This document shows, one piece after another, positions 7,205 to 14,902 of a DNA stretch of 15,727 nt. Each line of letters begins with the position of its first letter. The first letter of the stretch is position 1. The stretch is from Ignavibacteriota bacterium (GTDB lineage Bacteria; Bacteroidota; Ignavibacteria; Tepidaquicellales; Tepidaquicellaceae), in contig PMIW01000045.1 of NCBI GenBank assembly GCA_003158365.1, forward strand, positions 7,954 through 23,680, in the 5' to 3' direction. Below the pieces are notes generated by a model that ran no database searches, was not told the DNA's origin, and worked only from the letters and a program-made list of their open reading frames with translations. The position numbers and the translations under genes are program-made.

Positions 7205-8152
7205 TTGATTGCACTAAAAATTCTCTTTTGTTTTCTGGTCTTTCTGTGTGCTGAACGTGTCTTATCACAAGAAGGAAAAATAGCAGGCTCAAATACCGGT
7301 GCCTCGCCTTCTTTTTATATTTCAGATGCTTCGGATACAGCCGTAATTGATAAAAGCAGTGAAACAAAATCAAAAATATTAAATTACCCTTCCCAATTAT
7401 TATATCAGGTTTCTTCTATATTTTCAATTTCTAAAAAAGATTTACCCTGGATTGCTATTGCCGGAGGAATTACAATAGGGTTATTTGCTCTCGACGGTAC
7501 TATAGACGATAAAGTAAAGAATCTTAAAAGGGACCACAACTGGATTAAAAGCACCAGCCCTTTCATTTCGGAATTGGGCGGGAATTATGGACTGATACTC
7601 ACAGGTGCATTTGCGGGATTCAGTTTAATAGCAGGAAACAATAAAAGTGTAGAGACTTCAGTTTATGCACTCGAATCTGCATTGAGTTCAGGAATTTTTA
7701 CACGTATCGGCAAAGTATTGGCGGGAAGACAAAGACCCAGTGCTGTTTACGGTCAAATAAAAAAAACTACAGGTAAATGGAGCGGTCCCTTAACTCAATT
7801 TGAAAAAGGAAAACATCAGGGAGCTTCAAATTATGATGCATTTCCTTCGGGTCATACTGCAGAAGCTTTTGCAATAGCAACTGTATTTGCCAAACAATAT
7901 AACAGTACTTCAGTAATTCCGATAATTTTTTATTCAACAGCATCCTTAGTTGGCATTTCAAGAATGATTGAGCACACTCACTGGGCTTCGGACGTTTTCG
8001 TTGGTGGTGTAATCGGTTATCTATGCGGAACGAGCACCCTCTATTTTAATAATCACGTCAGCAACCATTCGAAATCCGAAAAAATAGCGGTTTCATTTCA
8101 GCCCTCATTTTTCAATTCCGCTTACGGCGGAAACTTCAATTTCAAATTTTAA
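7205..8152 (+). CDS. PAP2-superfamily (phosphatidic acid phosphatase type 2) membrane phosphatase
   Basis: The three PAP2 catalytic motifs are intact: KX6RP (KVLAGRQRP, about 7712-7738), PSGH (about 7844-7855) and SRX5HX3D (about 7958-7993). The family removes phosphate from lipid phosphates or undecaprenyl pyrophosphate at the outer face of the inner membrane; which one applies here cannot be told. The ORF has no ATG near its start. TTG 7205 gives 315 aa beginning with a good signal peptide or anchor (MIALKILFCF, then LCAERVLSQ), so I prefer it; TTG 7112 (346 aa) is the alternative and would begin 18 nt after purC. Hydrophobic segments flank the motifs. A Ser/Thr-rich linker follows the N-terminal segment, and the C-terminus ends in an amphipathic FNFKF. 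It may be co-transcribed with purEC by position only. Confidence 0.85.
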   Translation: MIALKILFCFLVFLCAERVLSQEGKIAGSNTGASPSFYISDASDTAVIDKSSETKSKILNYPSQLLYQVSSIFSISKKDLPWIAIAGGITIGLFALDGTIDDKVKNLKRDHNWIKSTSPFISELGGNYGLILTGAFAGFSLIAGNNKSVETSVYALESALSSGIFTRIGKVLAGRQRPSAVYGQIKKTTGKWSGPLTQFEKGKHQGASNYDAFPSGHTAEAFAIATVFAKQYNSTSVIPIIFYSTASLVGISRMIEHTHWASDVFVGGVIGYLCGTSTLYFNNHVSNHSKSEKIAVSFQPSFFNSAYGGNFNFKF

Positions 8153-8345
8153 AAAAATTATAAATACGGATATCAACTCCAATAATATATCCTCTTCGAT
8201 AATCTTGGATGCAAAAAAACTATTTTTTACCTTTCAAACTCCATAATCTCTATTTACCCCCCGGACTATAATATATTTTTTTCATTCTTGAACTATTTGT
8301 TTTTTCTTTTTAACTTACACTATGCGGAGGATTTTATAGGTTAAC

Positions 8346-8876
8346 TTGAAAAAGATAACTTCAATATTTTTAATTTTTTTATTATTACTCGATTCTTGCG
8401 GATTTTTCCTTGTTTATATCGAGCTCTCCAGCCTATTTAAACAGGAAGCCACTGCAAAAATTAATGATTTTATTCCCGATAACCAGCTGGAGGTTATTGC
8501 GTTCCATTTATCGGAACTTTCAAATGCATCCTCCTCCCTCAGGATTTTAGAGAATAACGAAATAAAGATTAATGATGCACTTTACGATGTGTACAAAAAA
8601 GTAGTAACGGGTGATTCAATATATTTCTACTGCATAAATGATGCAAATGAAAATATACTGGAGTCCGCTTTTACCATATATGTAGATACCAAGACTCAGG
8701 ATACCTCTAAAAATATTCCGTTGCATAATATTCTTGTTAATATTTTTAAAGTTGCCATAGTTCCGTTAGAATTTAACTACAGTTATAATCAAAGCAGTAT
8801 AAAATTTACAACTCACGTCGATTATTTATTTCCTCAACACGCAGTCGATATACCCACTCCGCCGCCTAAAAGCTAA
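8346..8876 (+). CDS. Small membrane-anchored protein of unknown function, paired with TonB receptor (copy 1)
   Basis: 176 aa. The only usable start is TTG 8346, seven bases after an in-frame TAG; it gives MKKITSIFLIFLLL, a hydrophobic anchor at about 5-25, and the rest is probably periplasmic. I do not recognise a named domain. It aligns end to end with the protein at 11230: FKQxAxxKIND[FY]IP (31-44), YDxYK followed by GDS and YC[IV]xD (80-99, one shared Cys at 96), AIVP (137-140) and a C-terminal D[IV]PxPPPK (168-175). I have a vague memory of similar anonymous proteins next to TonB receptors in Bacteroidota, with no known role. A TonB-dependent receptor starts 129 nt downstream on the same strand. 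A 5-codon ATG frame (8322-8339) lies just upstream. A lipoprotein reading at Cys18 is unlikely because the residues before it do not form a good lipobox. Confidence 0.75.
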   Translation: MKKITSIFLIFLLLLDSCGFFLVYIELSSLFKQEATAKINDFIPDNQLEVIAFHLSELSNASSSLRILENNEIKINDALYDVYKKVVTGDSIYFYCINDANENILESAFTIYVDTKTQDTSKNIPLHNILVNIFKVAIVPLEFNYSYNQSSIKFTTHVDYLFPQHAVDIPTPPPKS

Positions 8877-9005
8877 TCTAAATAAAGTAATACCTTTTTA
8901 AGTATTTTTATCTGAAATATATAGTTTTAAAGCTATTTGTTTTTTACAAGATACATTAATATTTATATTTACAATTATTTTTTAAGAATTAAAATTTGTA
9001 CTATT

Positions 9006-11102
9006 ATGAAAAAACTATTTCTAATTATGTTTTTCTTTACCCTTTCTTTTAATTTTGTTTACGGACAAAAAGAAGATAAGGACACTATGAAATTTTATTT
9101 ACCGACAGAAATTAATGTAACTGCACCAAGAATGGAATTAAAACTTAAAAACATTCCATTCTCAACAAGTGTTATTACTGAAGATGTTCTTGGTACTTCT
9201 TCTAAGACAATCTCTATAGACGAAGCACTTAAACTCGTTCCCGGAGTCAGAATAGATAACCAGGCTGATGGAATGAGAGTCCATATGTCTATTAGGGGAC
9301 AGGGAATCCTGACAGAAAGAGGAATCAGGGGAATCAAGATTCTTTACGATGGTCTTCCTTTAAATGACCCGACAGGTTTTGCGCCGGACTTTTTTGATGT
9401 AGATTTTGCAAATGTAAGTAAAATAGAAGTTTTAAGAGGTCCTGCAGCTTCACTGTTCGGGGGAAGCTCATCAGGAGGAATTATCAATATTATCACTCAA
9501 GATCCACCTAAAAAACCGTATTTCGGAGAAGCATTGGTTGATTACGGTTCAACAAATTTTTGGAAAGCAATGGGTAAATTCGGTGGCGGTTTTGATAAAG
9601 CTAATTACTTTACTTCATTCTCAAGATCAATGGGAGAAGGATACAGAATCCATACACATTACCAGGGCGATAATTTTTATGCAAAAGCTAACTTCCTGCC
9701 TTCATCATCTTTCAAGATTACTCCAATCTTAAATTATATTGATGTTTACCACGAAAATCCTGAAGGCCTTAATCTCGACCAGTATGCAAGAGACCCAAAA
9801 TTGCCAAACGATGATGCTATTCCGTTCAACGAATACCTTGAAACAAAACGTCTTTCGACAGGTATCGTAGGACAATGGAATAGTTCAAACCAGCATGTTG
9901 TTGACTTCAACGCATTCTATAAAAACACAAAATTCACCGAAGCCAATAACAGGACTTTTACGGACAGAAAATATGATAACATCGGCGGGACCTTGCAGTA
10001 TACATTAAACAGTGGATCCCAAAAAAGTACTATTAAAAATCATTTCAGCGTAGGTTCCGATTTGCAGCTGCAAAAATTTAATGAGCAACAGGTTGATAAC
10101 GACCACACCGTTAGAGGTACTACAATATTATCCGATGAAGACGTAAAGCAAACCGGACTCGGTGTGTTTGCAATCGAAAAACTCGACTTTGCAAAATACT
10201 GGTCCGTAATGTTAAGCGGCAGATATGATAAAATTAAAAATGAACTTACCGATAACTTAAAAGACCCGATTGACCTTTCAGGTAATGCGGATTTCAGCAA
10301 GACAACAGGCAGAATCGGAATGACTTATGCTCCTATCGAAGAAGCTAACTTTTTTGCAAACTGGGGTCAGGGTTTCCTCCCGCCTGCAACAGAAGAATTA
10401 GCTCAAAATCCCGATGCATTCGGCGGATTCAATACACACCTTACTTTTGCAACATCAAATGGCTTTGATTTCGGTATCAGAGGTACGATAAAAGACATAT
10501 TCTACTATGATGCAACAGGATATTATCTTAAAACTGAAAATGATTTCGATAGATACAGAGTTCCGGATAGAGGAGTAGAAACATTCTATCAAAATACAGG
10601 TGCAAGCAACAGAATGGGTTTTGAACTTTATACTAAGTTTTTCCCAGTGAGACCCTTGAAAATCGAATTGGCATATACTTTCTCAAGTTTCAAATATAAA
10701 CTTGATACACCGAAACTCGTAGTAATGGATGATACTACTATCCATAAATATATACAGGATGGAAACTATTTACCGAATATTCCTCAGCACCAGATTTATG
10801 TTGATATTCAGTATTCCGATTTATTACCGCACATTTCTGTTGGTTTAAGCGGTGAAGCTTTAAGCAAATGGTTTATTGACGGTGCAAACTTAGAAACTGA
10901 GGCAGCTCAGGGCTATGCACTTTTACATGCAAGAATAGTTTATAGTGCAAAGATAAAAAATATCAACTATGAATTAAGTTTTAGCGTAAAAAATATAGCC
11001 GATAAGCAATATGTAGCTTTTACCGAGCCTGACCCGGGTGGGAATTCATACCAGCCTGCAGCAAGACGTCAGTTCTTCGGTGGCTTTAAAATTTTGTTCT
11101 AA
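9006..11102 (+). CDS. TonB-dependent outer-membrane receptor (copy 1)
   Basis: 698 aa from ATG 9006. The frame is open back to 8937, but ATG 9006 begins a proper signal peptide (MKKLFLIMFFF to VYGQ, cleavage near residue 21). A TonB-box-like TEINVTAPR (34-42) precedes a plug domain at about 48-165 with DEALKLVPGV, SIRGQG, RGIKILYDGLP and the typical end IEVLRGPAASLFGGSSSGGIINI. The remainder is a barrel ending in aromatic GGFKILF. There is no carboxypeptidase-like N-terminal extension and no SusD partner, so this is the siderophore/vitamin/metal type, not a SusC glycan importer. Substrate cannot be read from the sequence. It lies after the small protein at 8346 and ends at a strong terminator. 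The barrel is about the length of the copy at 12714, but the two are clearly diverged. Confidence 0.95.
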   Translation: MKKLFLIMFFFTLSFNFVYGQKEDKDTMKFYLPTEINVTAPRMELKLKNIPFSTSVITEDVLGTSSKTISIDEALKLVPGVRIDNQADGMRVHMSIRGQGILTERGIRGIKILYDGLPLNDPTGFAPDFFDVDFANVSKIEVLRGPAASLFGGSSSGGIINIITQDPPKKPYFGEALVDYGSTNFWKAMGKFGGGFDKANYFTSFSRSMGEGYRIHTHYQGDNFYAKANFLPSSSFKITPILNYIDVYHENPEGLNLDQYARDPKLPNDDAIPFNEYLETKRLSTGIVGQWNSSNQHVVDFNAFYKNTKFTEANNRTFTDRKYDNIGGTLQYTLNSGSQKSTIKNHFSVGSDLQLQKFNEQQVDNDHTVRGTTILSDEDVKQTGLGVFAIEKLDFAKYWSVMLSGRYDKIKNELTDNLKDPIDLSGNADFSKTTGRIGMTYAPIEEANFFANWGQGFLPPATEELAQNPDAFGGFNTHLTFATSNGFDFGIRGTIKDIFYYDATGYYLKTENDFDRYRVPDRGVETFYQNTGASNRMGFELYTKFFPVRPLKIELAYTFSSFKYKLDTPKLVVMDDTTIHKYIQDGNYLPNIPQHQIYVDIQYSDLLPHISVGLSGEALSKWFIDGANLETEAAQGYALLHARIVYSAKIKNINYELSFSVKNIADKQYVAFTEPDPGGNSYQPAARRQFFGGFKILF

Positions 11103-11121
11103 ATTATATTTCTTCTTTATT

Positions 11122-11159
11122 ACGGAACAGGGATGTTATCTCCCTGTTCCGTTTAATTT
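11122..11159 (+). terminator. Rho-independent terminator after the first TonB receptor
   Basis: A perfect 12-bp stem, ACGGAACAGGGA (11122-11133) with TCCCTGTTCCGT (11141-11152), and a 7-nt loop, followed by TTTAATTT. It lies 19 nt after the receptor stop codon and closes the first small-protein/receptor module. Confidence 0.8.
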
Positions 11160-11229
11160 AAGGTTGATTTATTAATATTTGTTTTATATTTTATACTGTT
11201 GTAATATTTAAAAAATTTTAAGCTGTTAA

Positions 11230-11763
11230 TTGAAGAGATTATTATCAATATTTTTAGTTTTATTAATTGCATTTAACACAGGCGGATACCTCTTTATTTA
11301 TTTTCAGGTTGGTAACTGCTTCAAGCAAATTGCATTTAATAAAATTAATGATTATATACCCCTAGATAATCTCGAACTGATTAAAATAAATGTAAAATCC
11401 GTTGATTTCAATAATACAGATATATATGAGAGAATTAATGACAGAGAGGTTTCATATTTCGGTAAGATGTATGATATTTATAAAGAGGAAACCTCAGGCG
11501 ATACACTTTCATTATACTGCGTGAGTGATGAAAAAGAGGATGTCATTAATAATGCTATATATACTTACATCAACGATAAAAAGAACGACAATTCGAATTC
11601 GGCACTGGCTAATATTATTAAAATTTTTATAACCATTGCTATTGTCCCCTGTGAATCGAACCATAAATCAATCAATACTTATCAAAATATTTCATACCTA
11701 TACCAAATTTCTTATCAAAACATTTTTCTTGATGTTCCTTATCCACCCCCAAAAGTTTCCTAA
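11230..11763 (+). CDS. Small membrane-anchored protein of unknown function, paired with TonB receptor (copy 2)
   Basis: 177 aa. The TTG start at 11230 directly follows an in-frame TAA and no other start exists before residue 80, so TTG initiation is forced, as in the paralogue at 8346. MKRLLSIFLVLL begins a hydrophobic anchor (about 4-25); the rest is predicted periplasmic. It shares with copy 1 FKQxAxxKIND[FY]IP (31-44), YDIYKE and SGDTLSLYCVSD (81-100, shared Cys97), AIVP (137-140) and the C-terminal DVPYPPPK (168-175). I recognise no domain. The next gene on the strand is again a TonB receptor, but 950 nt away, behind a hairpin array. Both upstream regions contain TATTTGTTTT about 45-60 nt before the start, which might be a shared promoter element. 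Confidence 0.75.
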   Translation: MKRLLSIFLVLLIAFNTGGYLFIYFQVGNCFKQIAFNKINDYIPLDNLELIKINVKSVDFNNTDIYERINDREVSYFGKMYDIYKEETSGDTLSLYCVSDEKEDVINNAIYTYINDKKNDNSNSALANIIKIFITIAIVPCESNHKSINTYQNISYLYQISYQNIFLDVPYPPPKVS

Positions 11764-12018
11764 AAAATAATTGTAATCTATTTAATTTATTATTTGGAAA
11801 TTACTGCCGGTTTATAACCGGGATAATGTATAAAAATTAATCAGTTTGATAGTGTTTTCACTTTGATTAGTGCATTTTCAGGGTGAAAAAGAATTTAAAT
11901 AAAGATTAATGTTTATTTATCCCCAATAAGTAAAATTTTGTCATTAGTTCCGGGAAAAAACCAGTTGTAATGGCCGGTTTCACTCTCGTGAGTGAATTAT
12001 TGAGCATAAATGATTCTT
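11764..12018. other. Intergenic stretch with small inverted repeats, no gene
   Basis: No credible gene. Three small hairpins are visible: CCGGTT/AACCGG at 11807-11821, TTTTCA/TGAAAA at 11875-11889, and CACTC/GAGTG at 11981-11994. An imperfect direct repeat of TTTGAT-AGTG-TTTTCA occurs at about 11845-11860 and 11862-11880. None is followed by a convincing T tract. They may belong to the leader of the downstream receptor or be debris of the adjacent repeat array. Confidence 0.45.
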
Positions 12019-12042
12019 AAAAAAAAAGAACTTGCTCAAAAA

Positions 12043-12092
12043 CATTCTAAGCAAAGCGGGGCTACCATTTACGGACCTCGCTTCTTGGGATG
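12043..12092. repeat. Array hairpin 1
   Basis: Outer arm CATTCTAAG (12043-12051) pairs with CTTGGGATG (12084-12092) through two G-U pairs; inner arm AAGCGGGG (12054-12061) pairs with CCTCGCTT (12076-12083) with one G-U. The loop is CTACCATTTACGGA, 14 nt. Only CA is unpaired on the 5' side. Confidence 0.7.
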
Positions 12093-12177
12093 CAGAAAAG
12101 ACGTACAAAATTTTGATTCATGAAAAAAGATTGCTAAAAGACAAATTTCTTCTTGTAAAGAAGATTGCTAAAAGAGA

Positions 12178-12225
12178 CATTCTAGAAAAGCGGGGTGACC
12201 TTTCTGCATCCCGCTTTATAGAATG
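12178..12225. repeat. Array hairpin 2
   Basis: Outer arm CATTCTA/TAGAATG (12178-12184, 12219-12225) and inner arm AAAGCGGG/CCCGCTTT (12187-12194, 12210-12217) are both perfect. The loop is GTGACCTTTCTGCAT. The first arm is nearly the same as in hairpin 1, while the second arm differs in the way needed to keep pairing. Confidence 0.8.
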
Positions 12226-12304
12226 CAAAAAGCAAAATTTTTCCAATTAAATTAAATAGATTAGTAAAATCGATTTTCTTCTCAAAAAGAAGATTGCTAA
12301 AGAT

Positions 12305-12354
12305 ACATACCGGGGATAGCGAAGTGTCTTCCTCACATTTCGCACCTCGGGTGT
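12305..12354. repeat. Array hairpin 3
   Basis: Outer arm ACA-T plus CCGGGG (12305-12315) pairs with CCTCGG plus GTGT (12345-12354), with wobble pairs and one bulge; inner arm GCGAAGTG (12319-12326) pairs with CATTTCGC (12336-12343), one G-U. The loop is TCTTCCTCA, 9 nt. Stem sequence differs from hairpins 1 and 2 but the two-tier plan is the same. Confidence 0.65.
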
Positions 12355-12400
12355 TTTTAAAATAAAAAGATTTCTTCTCATATGAAGACTGCTAAAGATA

Positions 12401-12451
12401 AATTCTAAGCCCGGCGAAATACTGTACCTTACTGCCCGCCCCTTATGAATT
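12401..12451. repeat. Array hairpin 4 (weakest)
   Basis: Outer arm AATTCTAAG (12401-12409) pairs with CTTATGAATT (12442-12451) with one bulged base. The inner stem is short and broken (GGC/GCC at 12413-12415 and 12434-12436). The loop contains GTACCTTACT, like the other loops. It may be a decayed copy. Confidence 0.5.
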
Positions 12452-12464
12452 ACAAAACAATGAT

Positions 12465-12514
12465 ACATTCCGTGAAATGCGGGGTAACTTCCTCGTCCCC
12501 GCATCTCCGGATGT
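12465..12514. repeat. Array hairpin 5
   Basis: Inner stem ATGCGGGG (12477-12484) and CCCCGCAT (12497-12504) is a perfect 8 bp around TAACTTCCTCGT. The outer arm ACAT-CCG pairs with CGGATGT (12508-12514) with one bulged T. It ends 200 nt before the ATG of the second TonB receptor, with no T tract after it. Confidence 0.75.
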
Positions 12515-12713
12515 TAATTTAAATTTTAAAAATATGTTTATATGAGAGGATATTTGAACGGATATTCTAAGGTAAAATGATCAATCACACAGTCTTTCCA
12601 CAAGTAATAAATTCAAAAATATTGAAAAACAATGAAATCTTTTTACATTTATAAAATGCAAAATATGAATTACATTGTCTTTAGAGGATAAATTTAAAAC
12701 CCAAATTTTTAGC

Positions 12714-14819
12714 ATGAAAAAGTATTTACTTCTTATTTTTATCATATCCCTGTCATCTATAACATTCTCACAGGAAAAAGAAAAGGACAGCCTAAAATAT
12801 GAAACCGAAGAACTTGTAATTACAGGTACAAGAACTCTCGAAAAAATAATCGATATTCCTTATTCTGTATTTAGAGTTGACCCGCAGGAACTTCAATATG
12901 GTAAAAAAGTATCAGCTAAAAGTGTTCTCGCAGATGTACCGGGTTTATTCCTTCAATCCAGATACGGAAATAAAGAAATAAGAGTCACAATCAGGGGGTA
13001 CGGCACCCGCTCCAATTCAGGAGTACGCGGAGTCAAGATTCTTCAGGATGGGATTCCGGAATCAGAGCCGGATGGTGAAACTGTTGTAGATGCTGTTGAC
13101 TTCACATCACTCGGAGGTGTGGAAGTCGTTAAAGGAAACCTGTCATCTATATATGGCAACTCTCCCGGCGGTGTTGTAAACTTCCTATCGGATTTGTACT
13201 TTCCAAAAAATTTCGTAACAACAAATAATCAGTACGGAAATTACGGCTTCAGGCAGAATGGTCTGAAATTCGGAATCAGGACAAATGACTATAGATTTTT
13301 TATGAGCTATAATTACAGAAACCTTGATGGATATAGGCAGCATAATGCGGAATACGGACATCTGATTAACTCCGTATTCGAAGGATATATAGGTACAAGG
13401 TCAACAGTTTCTGTTCTTGCAAATTATGTAAACGGACTAGACAGGCTGCCGGGCTCTTTAACACAACAGCAAATAGATACTGACCCGATGCAGGCAAGGG
13501 ATATTGCAATAACTCAGGACTTCAGAAATGAAACAAAAAAAGGCAGGCTTGCAGTTAGGTTTAAAACCATTTTCGGTACGAATTATAACAACGAAGTAGA
13601 GGTAACGGGTTATGGGGGAATAAAAGATTTTATGAGTGCGGATGATGTGAATTATATGCTAACAACAAGGAATTCTATCGGTTCACTCCTGAGATTTACT
13701 AACAGGTCAACTTTAATGAATAAAAATAATGTTTTCACTGCGGGAATGGATTTTGCTTACCAGTCAGGCCCCAGAACATTCTATGATAATTTAGCCGGGC
13801 AAAGAGGCCCGAACGTAAACGATGAATTTGAAGATATACAGAGTAATATGGGCTTCTACCTTCAAAATCAATATGAGCTTATAAAAAATAAATCCATCCT
13901 GATTCTTTCATCAAGATATGACAGGGTAGTCCTTTCAAAAAGCTCTCTGCAATTCCATGGATTTACCGATACAACAAGGGTTTTCGACAATTTTACGCCT
14001 AAAATAGGAATTAATTATAAATTAACCCCGTCAATTGCTTTATATACTTCGTATGGCATCGGAGTCGATATCCCTACAGTAAGCGAATTGGATAATAATT
14101 ATACAACTTCCAATACAAAATATACTCTGAATCCGGATTTAAGACCGCAGAAATCCCAGAATTTTGAATTAGGAATAAAAGGTAATATTCTTAATCCGAA
14201 ATCAGAATTTATGAGAAAAATATTATTCGAAGCTACAATGTTCGATTATATAATCCGTGATGAAATTGTGCCTTTCACTATCAATCAGAATACTTTCTTC
14301 AGAAACGCAATCAGAACAAACCGACTCGGACTCGAACTTGGATTTATGTGCGAGCCGTTTGAAGGCGTGGAATTTACCACAAATTATACTCTTACTAATT
14401 TTAAATACACTGATTACAGAGCGGTTATACAGGGTCAATCGGGAAATACAATCGAAGAATATTCCGGAAATTACGTTCCGTCTATTCCTCAGCATATTCT
14501 GAATTTCATATTAAACTTCGAACTGGAAATTTCTGAAAATGTAAATGGTCTTCTCCAGTGGGACTGTGACTACCTTTCTAAAATGTATGCAAACGACCTG
14601 AATACGGCTATATCTCCGGGTTATTTTTACGGAAATGTAATGGGCGGTTTTAATGTTACTTTTGGTCACGTAAATACAATTTTATTTTTGGGCTTAAACA
14701 ATATTTTTGATAAAAGATATGTTGGATATATTAATATAAACGATTTCTTTAACAGGTACTATGAAACAGGTGAGCCGAGAAGTTTTTACTCGGGTCTTAA
14801 TGTGAGTTATAAATTTTAA
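12714..14819 (+). CDS. TonB-dependent outer-membrane receptor (copy 2)
   Basis: 701 aa from ATG 12714; the frame extends back to a TTG at 12675, but ATG 12714 gives a normal signal peptide (MKKYLLLIFIISLSS to TFSQ, cleavage near residue 20). TonB-box-like EELVITGTR (32-40), then a plug domain at about 45-158: SVLADVPGLFLQ, TIRGYGTRSNSGVRGVKIL, QDGIPESEPDGE, VEVVKGNLSSIYGNSPGGVVNF. The barrel runs to the C-terminal NVSYKF and includes an FDKRYVGY motif near the end, typical of TonB-dependent receptors. It has no SusC-type extension. The plug wording (RGVKILQDGIPESEPDG) is like receptors often labelled FecA-like, but this does not establish a ferric-citrate substrate. It belongs with the small protein at 11230, from which the hairpin array separates it. 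Confidence 0.95.
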   Translation: MKKYLLLIFIISLSSITFSQEKEKDSLKYETEELVITGTRTLEKIIDIPYSVFRVDPQELQYGKKVSAKSVLADVPGLFLQSRYGNKEIRVTIRGYGTRSNSGVRGVKILQDGIPESEPDGETVVDAVDFTSLGGVEVVKGNLSSIYGNSPGGVVNFLSDLYFPKNFVTTNNQYGNYGFRQNGLKFGIRTNDYRFFMSYNYRNLDGYRQHNAEYGHLINSVFEGYIGTRSTVSVLANYVNGLDRLPGSLTQQQIDTDPMQARDIAITQDFRNETKKGRLAVRFKTIFGTNYNNEVEVTGYGGIKDFMSADDVNYMLTTRNSIGSLLRFTNRSTLMNKNNVFTAGMDFAYQSGPRTFYDNLAGQRGPNVNDEFEDIQSNMGFYLQNQYELIKNKSILILSSRYDRVVLSKSSLQFHGFTDTTRVFDNFTPKIGINYKLTPSIALYTSYGIGVDIPTVSELDNNYTTSNTKYTLNPDLRPQKSQNFELGIKGNILNPKSEFMRKILFEATMFDYIIRDEIVPFTINQNTFFRNAIRTNRLGLELGFMCEPFEGVEFTTNYTLTNFKYTDYRAVIQGQSGNTIEEYSGNYVPSIPQHILNFILNFELEISENVNGLLQWDCDYLSKMYANDLNTAISPGYFYGNVMGGFNVTFGHVNTILFLGLNNIFDKRYVGYININDFFNRYYETGEPRSFYSGLNVSYKF

Positions 14820-14862
14820 TGAGAAATTTATATTTGTCATAATCAAATTTAAATGCGAATTC

Positions 14863-14898
14863 ATTTAACATTTTAAATTTAAAATTTAACATTTTAAA
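14863..14898. repeat. AT-only direct repeat with central palindrome
   Basis: ATTTAACATTTTAAA occurs at 14863-14877 and again at 14884-14898 (period 21), with the perfect palindrome TTTTAAATTTAAAA at 14871-14884 between them. It lies 5-40 nt upstream of the last gene's ATG, so it could be part of that gene's promoter or leader, or simple AT-rich sequence. Confidence 0.5.
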
Positions 14899-14902
14899 AA
14901 AT

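Larger units (their letters stand above)
12019..12514. repeat. Array of five long hairpins with repeated linkers
   Basis: About 500 nt contain five stem-loops (12043, 12178, 12305, 12401, 12465; start-to-start 135, 127, 96 and 64 nt). Each has an outer stem built on [AC]ATTC or similar, an inner GC-rich stem such as GCGGGG/CCCCGC, and a 9-18-nt loop related to GTAACTTCCT. The stems vary with compensating changes while the design is kept. Most are preceded by a linker AAGATTGCTAAAAGA (12127-12141, 12161-12175, 12290-12303, and 12385-12399 with one change), itself usually preceded by a small TCTTCT/AGAAGA hairpin. A degenerate linker at 12025-12042 precedes the first hairpin. The array separates the small protein gene at 11230 from its receptor. 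I cannot match it to a known family; candidates are a REP/MITE-like array or a structured RNA. Confidence 0.75.

Noticed and set aside
8889..8906. Terminator between the small protein and TonB receptor copy 1
   Set aside because: AATAC/GTATT is only 5 bp and has one G-C pair; too weak to claim, although a few T residues follow.
9006..11102. SusC-type glycan importer
   Set aside because: No CarboxypepD-like N-terminal extension and no SusD gene nearby; plug and barrel fit the simple TonB-dependent receptor type.
12032..12250. 72-aa plus-strand ORF in the hairpin array
   Set aside because: It spans the first two hairpins and their linkers, starts at TTG (12032) and shows no recognisable features; the inverted-repeat structure explains the sequence better.
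12247..12504. 85-aa minus-strand ORF (MRGRGSYPAF...)
   Set aside because: It reads through hairpins 3 to 5; such frames arise in GC-rich palindromes and no promoter or start signal supports it.
12019..12514. CRISPR array
   Set aside because: Units are unequal in spacing, diverge in sequence while keeping pairing, and there are no constant-length unique spacers or nearby cas genes.
12019..12514. Integron cassette array (attC sites)
   Set aside because: No GTTRRRY/RYYYAAC core pairs at hairpin ends, no cassette ORFs between hairpins and no integrase in the window.
14257..14502. 81-aa plus-strand ORF inside the second TonB receptor
   Set aside because: Out-of-frame shadow of the receptor barrel.
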